Positions 1 through 10,400 of a stretch of DNA of 37,110 nt are shown one piece after another. The position numbers and the translations under genes were made by a program. The DNA lies in the NCBI GenBank assembly GCA_007693915.1, contig RECS01000080.1, forward strand, positions 1-37,110, in the 5' to 3' direction. The notes beneath the pieces are model-generated. The model worked only from the letters and a program-made list of their open reading frames with translations, ran no database searches and was not told the origin of the DNA. Each line of letters begins with the position of its first letter. The first letter of the stretch is position 1. This DNA is from Saprospirales bacterium (GTDB taxonomy: Bacteria > Bacteroidota > Bacteroidia > Chitinophagales > Saprospiraceae).

Positions 1-427
1 GCCGGGAATTCCCACGGAGCAGAGCATCCTAAAGTCTTCTGTCCTTCTCGGTTGTACGGACGGGGTGGGTTTTGTGAACAGGATTTGAGATTGACATCCT
101 GGTCTAGTTAAATGAAAATTTTGTAATTCCTTTTTGACAAGGATGTTAAAATGAATTGATGAGTTTCCACTTATCAGCTTGTTGTTTTGTCATCAAGGAA
201 AATAGTAGCTATTGAAAATTCAACCAAGTTGAAAAAGTCCTGTCAAGTTGTTTTTATTATTTACAGACCATGGAAACCCAAATTCTACAAACAAAATCAA
301 AAACGGATGGACGAGATTCAGATTGACATTCGGATTTATAGAAATAAGGGAAGTACGGGTTTTAAAAGGTAGGAATATAATAATCTGGCAAAAAAAATTA
401 TCGTTTTTTAAATAAAAATAAATAAAA
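1..427. other. non-coding or unresolved left edge
   Basis: No gene is recognised here. The first frame of the plus strand is open from the window edge to a TAA at 109-111 (36 codons), which could be the tail of a truncated gene, but the peptide resembles nothing I know. The last 60 bases before the lipoprotein gene at 428 are very A/T rich, as is usual for translation initiation regions in Bacteroidota. No convincing TAnnTTTG promoter box was found. Confidence 0.4.
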
Positions 428-1123
428 ATGAAAAATAATCTATTAATAGCTAGTTTCCTTTTGGGAATATTTTTAATTTCAGCTTGTATAAAGGAAACTA
501 TAACCGATAAGGCTGAAAAAATGACTAAAGTCGAATCCATTGAAAGATCAAGTTCAACTACCCCTGAGGAGTATATAAATACCAATTACTCTATTATTGA
601 CTCAGTCAGCTTGGAACAAATTGGCGAAGAACCGATGGAGGTTCAAATAGTACTTCTCAATCAAATGACGCCATCAAAACGCAAGTCAATAATTTTGGAA
701 CGTTTGGATCAAAGTAAGTTGTTTTACTCAGGTATTCAGCAAATTTTTTTGAATGACCTCATTTCATTTATTTCCTTTCAAGATAGCATCTACTTTGAAG
801 AATTTGACCATGAGTCAATCAATTATTATATTGAATCCTGGGTCGAGGATGCGTTTGCAATTTATCAATTTGATAGTATTCAGACATTGCAATTATTAAC
901 TTCTTTTACGCCACTAAATGAATCTCCTTTTTTTTGGGATTATCCTGATTTTATTCCAGGACCCAATCCTGATGACTCTAATAAAAGGTGCGTTTGTAGA
1001 AGAAATATGAGTTGTAATTTTCTTAATGATTTTGATTATGATTGCGTGGATTACAACTGTAGGAGACCATGGATTGGATGTGGTTGGCTTTTATTGAGAG
1101 AGTGTTGGGGAAGATGCCACTAA
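428..1123 (+). CDS. fulvocin-C-related bacteriocin-like lipoprotein
   Basis: A 231-residue protein. Residues 1-20 form a lipoprotein signal peptide ending in a lipobox (LISAC, Cys20). The middle, about residues 25-180, is acidic and low in cysteine. The last 45 residues carry eight cysteines in the order CxC, C, C, C, GCGW, C, C. From memory, fulvocin C of Myxococcus fulvus is a 45-residue bacteriocin with eight cysteines in a very similar order (CxC start, GCGxGW near the end). Proteins with such a tail are catalogued as bacteriocin fulvocin C-related. I infer that the tail is a disulfide-rich toxin or signal domain on a lipid-anchored precursor; activity is unproven. The gene lies 39 bp upstream of a membrane thioredoxin gene that could form or shuffle the disulfides. 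Both genes are more AT rich than the downstream genes, which suggests acquisition. The family call is fairly secure, the function is not. Confidence 0.75.
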   Translation: MKNNLLIASFLLGIFLISACIKETITDKAEKMTKVESIERSSSTTPEEYINTNYSIIDSVSLEQIGEEPMEVQIVLLNQMTPSKRKSIILERLDQSKLFYSGIQQIFLNDLISFISFQDSIYFEEFDHESINYYIESWVEDAFAIYQFDSIQTLQLLTSFTPLNESPFFWDYPDFIPGPNPDDSNKRCVCRRNMSCNFLNDFDYDCVDYNCRRPWIGCGWLLLRECWGRCH

Positions 1124-1162
1124 TTTAATGATAAATTTGTGCAACCTAAAAGCATAAAATAG

Positions 1163-2353
1163 ATGAAGAGCAAGAATAATCAAAATTACCAATTTTACTA
1201 TTATTTGGGTTTATTATTATTAGTTTTATCAATTTCAATTGCTTTTTTAGCTAATCCTTTAGTGTTGACTTATAATTTTCATATATCAGTTTTTATAATT
1301 GGTTTAATTTCTCCCATAAATGCAAATAGACTTATGAACCGTTGGATTATTCCATCGGTTCTTTTATTAACTAGCTGCATTTTTCTGTTGATGAATCCAG
1401 AAAACCTTAAATCCCTTAACATCATTTTACGGGTTATTATATTCTTGCCAATAGCCCTATTATTTTTACATTTTTCAGGATTATACTTAGGTAATTGGTT
1501 GTACAAAAAATTTCCTTTAATACCTCTTGCTTTGTTAGTTTTTCTATCTTATTTGACTTTTTTATTTACCGTGCAGGATCATATGTTAGGAATAAGTTTT
1601 TGGGTCATTTTTTCCTTTATTGTATCTTATTTCTCAAAAAAATCCAATTTATCCCTATTAAAGATAATAGGCATATTGTCAATTTTTCCTATTAACTCAA
1701 TCGTCTTGGTCTTATTGGATGCGCATGATTTTTTCTGGGATATTTCAATACCCTCATTTTTGGGTATTGCTATGGGAATTTTTTTTGGTATTTATATAGC
1801 AGGAAAAGAAAAAATTGGTGCCATAGCTCTATCGTTAACTGCTTTACCTTTGTTGTTAGGAATTTTTGGATTGCCAATTCTTTCCAAAAATATTTCAAAC
1901 ATAGAATTAACCTCAGTAGAAATACTTAAAATTGAGGATGTTCCATTTATCCATCAGGGAGACACACTAAGCTTGAGAAGTTTTGAAGGCAAAATTTTGG
2001 TGCTGGATTTCTGGCACTCCCGCTGTGCAGTTTGCTTTGAAAAATTTCCGAATTTTGAAAAATTGAAAGACGAATTTCAAGAGCAACCGGAAATTGTATT
2101 TTTTGCGATCAATAGCCCTATTGGAAAAGAAAATCCCGGTGATGCTGCTCCAATTATAGATAAACTTGGGTATAGTTTTGAAAATCTCTACTTATTATCA
2201 CATGATTCTTACCGGGATTTTGGGGTTCAATACTTCCCAACATTAGTAATTATTAATAGGGAACAAACTGAAATTATAAGAACTAGCATTGAACGATCTC
2301 CGATGGTTGTAAATAATTCTTATAAAATCATTCAGTCTCTTTTAGATAAATAA
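1163..2353 (+). CDS. polytopic membrane protein with C-terminal TlpA-like thioredoxin domain
   Basis: A 396-residue protein. Residues 10-245 hold roughly eight hydrophobic segments. Residues 255-396 form a thioredoxin-fold domain of the TlpA/redoxin type: the sequence around LDFWHSRCAVC puts the redox pair at Cys288 and Cys291, and YFPTLVII supplies the expected cis-proline. Family knowledge says such domains act outside the inner membrane as thiol-disulfide oxidoreductases, and a fused membrane region may relay electrons or anchor the domain. The gene follows the eight-cysteine lipoprotein gene after 39 bp in the same direction, so the two are probably co-transcribed. I infer a dedicated role in oxidising or isomerising that cysteine-rich tail. 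The active-site dipeptide Ala-Val is unusual, so reductase or oxidase polarity cannot be told from sequence. The N-terminal membrane part matches no family that I can name. Confidence 0.75.
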   Translation: MKSKNNQNYQFYYYLGLLLLVLSISIAFLANPLVLTYNFHISVFIIGLISPINANRLMNRWIIPSVLLLTSCIFLLMNPENLKSLNIILRVIIFLPIALLFLHFSGLYLGNWLYKKFPLIPLALLVFLSYLTFLFTVQDHMLGISFWVIFSFIVSYFSKKSNLSLLKIIGILSIFPINSIVLVLLDAHDFFWDISIPSFLGIAMGIFFGIYIAGKEKIGAIALSLTALPLLLGIFGLPILSKNISNIELTSVEILKIEDVPFIHQGDTLSLRSFEGKILVLDFWHSRCAVCFEKFPNFEKLKDEFQEQPEIVFFAINSPIGKENPGDAAPIIDKLGYSFENLYLLSHDSYRDFGVQYFPTLVIINREQTEIIRTSIERSPMVVNNSYKIIQSLLDK

Positions 2354-2581
2354 TTCCGCCACTACGGCTTACAAGTCGGTCTGCAATATAATTTCGGTAA
2401 GGATTTTTAGAGGTTAATAGAGAGCTTGTTTTTGGTGACATCCATCTTGTGAGTATTTAATTAACGGATTAGTCACTTTTTGATTTAAAGTAAATTAGCT
2501 TAGTGCCATCATAATATAGGGTTTAGGGGGAAGCTGTCAGCCTAAATTATGAGGGCAGATATCAGCTACATGTTGTCAGCA

Positions 2582-4351
2582 TCACCCTACCACTTCCGGT
2601 ATAAACTGCTTATCGTAAAGCTGGCGGTAATAGCCGTTGGAGTTAGCAAGAAGTTCTTCCTGTTTTCCGTACTCAACGACCTCTCCCTTTTTAAGGGCAA
2701 GGACTTTGTCTGCATGCTGAATGGTGGACAAGCGGTGCGCAATAATGATGGAAGTTCTTTTTTTGATCAGTTTTTCGATAGCATGTTGAATAATTGATTC
2801 TGTATCGGTATCCACTGAAGAGGTGGCTTCATCCAGGATGAGTATATCTGGTTTGAAGACAAGTGCCCTAACAAAAGATATTAATTGACGCTGACCAAGA
2901 GAAAGATTGGAGCCGCGCTCAGTCACCATAAATTCATACTCCCCCGGAAGTTGATTGATAATTTTATCTGCTCCGATGATTTCAGCTGCTTTTCTGATTT
3001 CCTCTCTGCTGATTTTGGGATCTCTTAAACTGATGTTTTCATAAATACTACCTCCAAAAAGAAAAACGTCCTGTAATACCAGTGCAATTCTCGATCGTAG
3101 AGCAGACAGTTCAAAATCCTTGATATCTTCTCCGTCTATCGATATTTTCCCCTTTTGAATGTCGTAGAATCGATTGACGAGATTGATAATGGTAGTTTTG
3201 CCCGAGCCGGTACTGCCGACAATAGCCATAGTTTGTCCGGCATCTATTTTAAAGCTCACTCCTTTCAGTATGTCATTTTCCCCGTCATAGCTAAAATGGA
3301 CTTTATCGAATTCCAGATCCCCTTTGAGACTTTTGGGCTTTAAAGAACCTTCGTTGGGGATAAACTCAGAATGATCGAGCACATTAAAAACGCGATCTGC
3401 TGCCACCAAGCCCATCTGAAGGGTGTTAAATCGGTCTGCAAGCATTCGGATGGGACGAAAAAGCATATTGATGTACAATGGAAAAGCGATTAATACTCCA
3501 ATGGTTACCTGCCCATCGAGAACACCCTTTGCCCCATACCAGACCAGTAATCCCAAAGAGGCAGCTGACACGATCTCCACAAAAGGAAAGAAAATGGCAT
3601 AATATAAAATACTGTTCAGATTGGCAGAGGTATAGGCCCTGTTGATATCACGAAATTTATCTCTTTCCTGATTTTCCGCGTTGAATACCTGCACAACCTG
3701 TATGCCGGATATACGCTCCTGAAGGAAGGAATTCATTATCGAGATCTGATTCCTTACCCTTTGAAAAGCTTTTTTTACTTTTTCCTTGAAAATATAACTT
3801 CCAAGCATCAGTACAGGAAGGGTAGTAAGGATGACGAGAGTCAGTTGCCAACTGGTATAAAACATGATGGCAAGCACAGCGGTAATCCCCAGAATATCAG
3901 CAATAATGGTAAGCACACCCTGAGAGAATATCTGATTGATGGTCTCAACATCATTAATGGTTCTTGTCGTAGATCTTCCAATTGGGGTTCGATCAAAATA
4001 ACTTAATCTTAAGCTTGTCAGGTGTTTAAAAACTCTGACTCTCAAGTCTCTGATAACGCTTTGTCCTAAAAGAGCAGAAAACAACATAAAGAGGTACTTA
4101 AAAAAAGACTCACTCATCAGCACCGCCACCAGTATTATGGCCATAGTGGTCATGCCCTGTAAATCGTACTCAAATATGTAATCATCAACCATTACGTTGA
4201 TCAGGTAGGGCTTCAGTATGGAGACAGGTGCTAGTATTACTGCTAATAAAAGCGAAAGAAAAAACAGCAATTTATAGGGCTTTGCGAGTGCAATTACCCT
4301 TTTGAAGATATCTAAGTCCAGAGATTTTTTTTGCTGCTCCATAAAAAACAA
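2582..4351 (-). CDS. ABC exporter, fused permease and ATPase (MsbA/LmrA-like)
   Basis: A 589-residue half transporter. The transmembrane domain (about residues 15-320) has six hydrophobic helices and the ATPase domain follows (about 340-589). Walker A is GSTGSGKTT (379-387), the Q-loop glutamine is 427, the signature is LSLGQRQ (483-489), Walker B is ILILDE (503-508) and the H-loop histidine is 539. All catalytic residues are present and the length is normal for a homodimeric lipid or drug exporter of the MsbA/MDR type. The substrate cannot be read from sequence. It faces the bacteriocin-like pair tail to tail, about 230 bp away, so a role in exporting that product is possible but not supported by operon structure, and it lacks the C39 peptidase domain of typical bacteriocin exporters. 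The start at 4351 is used; an ATG three codons later (4342) is equally plausible. Confidence 0.93.
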   Translation of the reverse strand: MFFMEQQKKSLDLDIFKRVIALAKPYKLLFFLSLLLAVILAPVSILKPYLINVMVDDYIFEYDLQGMTTMAIILVAVLMSESFFKYLFMLFSALLGQSVIRDLRVRVFKHLTSLRLSYFDRTPIGRSTTRTINDVETINQIFSQGVLTIIADILGITAVLAIMFYTSWQLTLVILTTLPVLMLGSYIFKEKVKKAFQRVRNQISIMNSFLQERISGIQVVQVFNAENQERDKFRDINRAYTSANLNSILYYAIFFPFVEIVSAASLGLLVWYGAKGVLDGQVTIGVLIAFPLYINMLFRPIRMLADRFNTLQMGLVAADRVFNVLDHSEFIPNEGSLKPKSLKGDLEFDKVHFSYDGENDILKGVSFKIDAGQTMAIVGSTGSGKTTIINLVNRFYDIQKGKISIDGEDIKDFELSALRSRIALVLQDVFLFGGSIYENISLRDPKISREEIRKAAEIIGADKIINQLPGEYEFMVTERGSNLSLGQRQLISFVRALVFKPDILILDEATSSVDTDTESIIQHAIEKLIKKRTSIIIAHRLSTIQHADKVLALKKGEVVEYGKQEELLANSNGYYRQLYDKQFIPEVVG

Positions 4352-4434
4352 TAAAGGATAGAACGGGATTGCGGGCTTATTGTTTTGGGCAGCATGTCCT
4401 TTGGATGGGATTGGGGGAGTGCACTCACAAATAT

Positions 4435-7400
4435 TTATCTGAGTAAAACAAAATCACCGGCCTTAACAATAGTAGCACCCCTAAAGTCTACATAAATCAG
4501 TTGATAAACATAGACTGCCTCATGTGCATTTTGTCCGTCAATTCTACCATCCCAAAAAACAGCCGGATGGTCAGGAGCTAGATCTTTGACCTCATGTACC
4601 CTGTTGCCCCATCGGTCAAATATACTGAACTGATTGATCTGCTCAATAGACTGTGTACCCAATGGGCCAAAGCGGGCATTGGCTTCAATATCACTGGCAG
4701 GTCTGAAGACGTTGGGAAGGTAGATGTCTTTTTCTCCAAGAAAGATGCGCAATTCATCCTCCAGAATACAGTTATCAACACTGATCAGAAGGACACTAAT
4801 GGTAGTTTCTGTTTCGGCGACAAAGGTAATCTGTGGAGTATTTTCCGCAATTATTCCCGAGTCGTCTGACCAAAAAATTGATGACACCAGACTATCCGGA
4901 ATATCGGTAGTGAATTCAATGGTGGTAGTCTCCAAAAAATCAAGTTCTAAATCATCTCCCAGACTAAGGTTGTATTGAGGCGGATCAATTATTTCTATCA
5001 CTTCAACAACTCCGCTACAACCATTTGCTCCAACCAATTGCAAAGTATAAGTACCCGCGGAAAGTAGCGTTAAATCATCAGCGGTGACTGCATTGCCATC
5101 CAAAAATGCTATAGTGATTGGATTTTCTGAATCTAGATTCTCTACGATTATTGAGCCATTATTTTCTCCCGCACAAGTCGGATTTATGGTTATTATCTCA
5201 TACTCAGGAGCTGACAAAAGTGCTATATTGACTTCGACCTCATCAGAACTGCACAGCCCCTCGCCCTCGACCAGATAATAAAAGGTATTCAATGGCAGAT
5301 CACTATCAGATAAATCTACAATACCACCAATTATTTCACGATTTTCATCCAGCCACACTCCTCCTTCCGAAAAGCCTGTGAGATAGTCAAATAAATTGAC
5401 CTCATTGGATTCAGATTCGCACAATTCCACAGGGCTTCCAATTACCTCGCCTGCAGATCTGAATTCCTCAATCTCCAGAATCACCGTATATTCTGATGTA
5501 CACTCCTCCGGTAGAGAATCAGTAACAGTAAATATCAATTCAAATACACCTGAAACCGCTAAATCTGTTATCAAAAAGCCATCCTCAATTACAGGTACAG
5601 GATTATTGGAGTTGGGATTATTTAGCGTCCACACTCCTTCTACTGCCTCTCCGGAGATATCCATTAAAGGAATGGGGTCAAAATCTGAACATATCCTCAG
5701 CGCCGTTGGCAAACTCACGGGAGGACAATCACAGCCAATTACATCTATCAACACCAACCAGTTATTTCCCGGACAGGGGTCTTCAAAACCCTCAGTGCTG
5801 AAGAAAAATTCATACTGCCCCGGATCAAATCCATCAAAATCGATTACCCCATCCAATACCTCTTCACCATCGAAAATCCATGTTCCATCAATAGTCCCGC
5901 CAATGATTAATTCATTCAAATCGAGTATGGAGCCAAATAGAGCGTTATTGCAAATTAGCGGAGCAGTGAAAAAGTTAAGTTCTAATGGTTCAGAGACGAT
6001 AGCTATAAATTCCCCGCTAAAGATACCATCGCATTCACTTACTACGGCATTGATTTCCCAGATAGTTTCTCCCGCATTTTGGGGAAGATTGACTTGCTGA
6101 TTTGCTTCTGTTATTTCGACATCTATAGTATCGCCGGCACTACTATTAAGTTCAATATTAAATGGAAACGGCCCCTCACTCTCTACAGTAAGAAAAAGGT
6201 CCTCTCCCAAACAAATTTCAATAGATCCGCTAATCTCAACATTTGGCCCGGAAACCCATACCACCGGAATACCCACAGAAAAATCAATACAGGGATCATC
6301 GAAGTTGATTTCACCCTCTTCGGAAGTACTAATGATTGCTGTAATGAAATACGCCCTCCCCAACTCGAAACCTGCAGACCATTCGATGGGATCACCCTGA
6401 GAAGCCGCCAAAATATTCCCTACATCATTCGCATCACCATCGTGCAATACAAAAAACAACTCAAAATCCTCATCATCAATCGTACCTTGAAGATCTAAAG
6501 CAGCTAACTCAATATCTTCTCCCTCGCACAGTTCCAATTCATCAATTTGGAATTCACCTGTCCGGGCGATGCATGCACAATCCTCTGTCAATTCAACTAT
6601 AGCAGCAGAACAACCATTATTATCAACCACTTCAAAAGTGATTACTGTTTCAGACATTACCGTATCGGTGATAAAGAAGTCACCATCAATTTCAGTTCCG
6701 TTTACAAAATAGGGTGAGTTGCCGCCACTTATCTCAAAGCTGCCAAAAAACTGATCAGCTATGCAAGTGGTCTCAATATTTTCGACAAAAGGCGGCTCAA
6801 AAAACTCAATTCTCAATGAATCAGTAGCTTCACATAAACCATTGGTTTCAGTATACTCAAAAACTAAAACCGATGCTGCATCAGTCTGTATACTTAAACT
6901 GTCATTTTGAAAGACAAAATTCACATTTACATCATTGCTATTTTCAATCAACTCATATAATCCATCACCAATAAAATCAACAATTAGGTCCTGTAGACAT
7001 ATGGATCTATCCTCAGGCAATTCAAAGGTCGGTACTGAATAGATAAAAAGCGGCTGACCAACCGAAATATCCAAACAAGGATCATCCAAATCAATTCCCT
7101 CTGTGTTTTGTGAACCACTTACATGAGAAATGAAATACCATTGGTCTCTTTGAAGAGTATCGGGAATAGAAAACGCAAGACTATTGGTAATAAAAACAGG
7201 ATTGATTAATTCCTGACCATCACCTTCATGAATAATGAAAACTGCAGTATCTCCGGGAAAAACATCGGCATCAAAATTAAAGTCGAGATCAATAGAAAGT
7301 TCTGTTTCACAAATCACAATACTATCACCGCTCATCGTACCTGATGAGGACAAACAATTACAAAATACAGGATCGACTGAAAACTCAGTGGAACAGCCCA

Positions 7401-10400
7401 ATTCATCAGTAATCGTAAATACATACTGAATCTCAGCTTCAAGCGTATCGGACACAAATTCATTTCCTGAAATCGTACCGGGAAGATTTATACTAAAGTC
7501 CTCACCTGATCCCTCTATTTCAAATGAAATAATAAACAATCCGGATGCTACACATTCAGTTTCAAGCTGTACTGCTATTGGTTCAAGATTAAATGCGACC
7601 TCAATAGTATCTACTGAAATACAGGCTGGGTTTTCAATGACCACTTCAATCTGATATTGTCCGGGCTGATCGACATCAAAAACAGTTTGAGATGAAAATG
7701 GAGCAGAGAATACACCATTACCCGGACCGGATAAATAGCGCCATTCGATAATTTCATTTGCCGGATCCAATCCAGCCGTCAACAAAGCAGAGAACCCACA
7801 ATAGGAATCATCATAATCGACCGTGATCTCAGGGTCTTCATAAAAAACGACAGGCTGTCCAATGGCAACTTTCAGACACTCATCTGTTTCGTCAATAGAT
7901 CCATTCTCTTCCCGCCCGATGACAAATGAAACGTAATATACTTGCCCGGGCACCATCCCATCGACAAAACCAAATACCGGAGAATCGTTAGTCGCAAATA
8001 CGATCCCAAGGTCTATTCCGGGATTATCATGAAGGTAATACATACCAATATCACCGGTTTGAAAGACTCCGTCATTATTGTAAAAAACTGTGATGGAATC
8101 TCCTGAGGATAAGCAAGCTGAAAGCAATTCACTTTCCATTGTTCCTCGTTCATTTAAACAAAAACAATCTACAGGATCAATCTGAATCTCCGTTATACAG
8201 CCATTTTCATCCTCAACAGTAAGTATATAAACTTGATTGGGATCGAGAACATCAGAAGTGAAGGCCGATCCATCGAGTTCTCCTGGAATACTGATATTAA
8301 CGATTTGCACTGATGACTCAATTTCAACACTTAAAATATATTCATTTAAGTTGAGGCATTCGGTTTCAAGATCCAGAATAATGGGATTTGCAAAAACTTC
8401 AAGCTCCCATTCTACAACCAATTCACAAGCCGGATTGGAGACCGTCAATTCAAAAACATATATACCGGCTTCATCAAAAATCACCTGTGTAAAAGCCAGA
8501 TTTGGGTTGAGGATATTTGCAGTAGCAGGGCCATCAGTTTGTGTCCAGCTAATTTGAGTAACATCAGGTGAAAGATCAGCTTCAAGTGTGCCATTCCCTT
8601 GACAAAATTCCTGCGGGGATATTATTTCAGCTATCGGATCCTCATAGAAAATTACCTCTTGACCAAAGGCAACAGATAGACATGGATCGGAAAGGTCAAT
8701 AAATCCATTATCTTCCAAACCTACGACATAGGAAATATAATAAGTTTGTCCCGGGACAATACCAGCCTGAAAGTTAAATACCCCTGTGTCATTGATTTCA
8801 ATAATATTGCCCAAAGTAGTGCCCGGATTATCGTGTAAAATGAAGACTCCAATATCATTGATGTCAAAAGTGGCATCGCCATTGTGTATCCCAGTGGCTG
8901 GCTGACCGGACGAGATACAAATGTTAATCTGTTCAGCTGACATGGTTCCTGCATCTGCAACACACGGGCATTCTATCAGCCCTTCTGCTATGGCCTCACA
9001 CCCATTGGAATCCGTTATTATAAAAAAGTAAGGATCACCACTATTTATGGGATCCGATAAAAATAAAGTACCGCTTATTTCAACCCCATCTACAAAATAG
9101 GGTTCGGCACCACCTGAAATGATCAGCTCAACTTCATATTCGCCACCTGCACAAAATATATCGCCCTCCTCGACCTCAGGTGAAGGGAGTATTTCAACTT
9201 CAATTTCAGTACTTCCTTCGCAGCTACCATTGTCTTCAGTAAATTCAAAAATATAAACCCCAGACTCTGAAACAACAACATCAGTTGAACTATTTTGAGG
9301 GCTTATAATATCCACTCCTCCGGGACCTCCACTTTGTGTCCATTGGCCCGTTGATCCGGCACCAATATCTGCTATAAAAGTGAATTCAAATTCACACTGA
9401 GGATCTACTGCTGTTATTTCCGGACTTGGAGGCTCAATTACATTTATTGTCTCACAAACAGGGTCTACAGCGCCACAGGAAGTGATTATATCCAGACAAA
9501 CTTCCACCACACCCAATTGATCTACTGAAAACGCTACCGGCCCATTGGTGCCTTGACCGGACAAAATAGTGATTCCATTACCAGACCAAAAATAATCATC
9601 CACCAAGGGATCAAAAGGCACAGAAACACTGCCTTCATCATCTATGCACAATTCATCCGGCAAAATAAGATCCGGTACATCAACGGATACCAATTCAACT
9701 GAAATGGTATTGGGAGGCGAATCCCCACATGGACCACCTGTAAGCACAATTACTCCAAAATTGCTCCCTCCATTTTCAAACCACTCTGCTTCAAATCCGT
9801 CATTCGATACACTGATCACATTGCCACCAGTTAATGTTACATCCCATGATGTACCCGCGGGTGCTGGTGGATCTATCTCGTAAAAATAGGTAACTCCCTC
9901 GCAGACCTCAAGCGGTCCTGATATAGAAAAAACAGGGGGTTGAATGATAAATACCTCTTTACAAACCGTACCGGTAGTGCAAACATTCGAAAAAGAATAG
10001 CATATTTCTCTGATATCACTACCCGGAGCCCAGGCAACCTCAATATCCGGTAAATTAAATTCCAAATTTAAAAAGGGCCCCTCTACTGATCCACTTGTCC
10101 AGTCTCCTGTGGGAAGTCCTTCAAGCGTAAAGGTTACTAATTCATTGACGCAAACGGTATCAGGTCCGCTTATCTGAGGGTCTGAATCATCTGTAATTAT
10201 TATTACCGTTCGGCAAAAATCCGATAAGTCGGCACAGAATAGTTCATCATCTATTCCAACTTGTATGTCGTTGATATTGTTGAGACCATTTGGTGCTGGC
10301 AATAATGAAAAATCATCGATAAGTACAGATACCCCACAAATATTATAGGTTCCCGGGGAAAAACCTGTTAAATTAGGTTCGGTTAAATAGTCTATTATTA

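Noticed and set aside
1-111. A truncated gene at the left edge
   Set aside because: The 36-codon open stretch has no recognisable similarity and could occur by chance, so it is not listed as a gene.
2582-4351. ABC exporter as part of the bacteriocin-like unit
   Set aside because: It is on the opposite strand, convergent, without a peptidase domain, and its composition is like the core genes rather than like the AT-rich pair.
5396-6100. A 234-codon open frame on the plus strand inside the giant gene
   Set aside because: It is antisense to a well-supported protein with recognisable domains, has no family similarity, and is one of many such open frames produced by the acidic composition of the giant gene.
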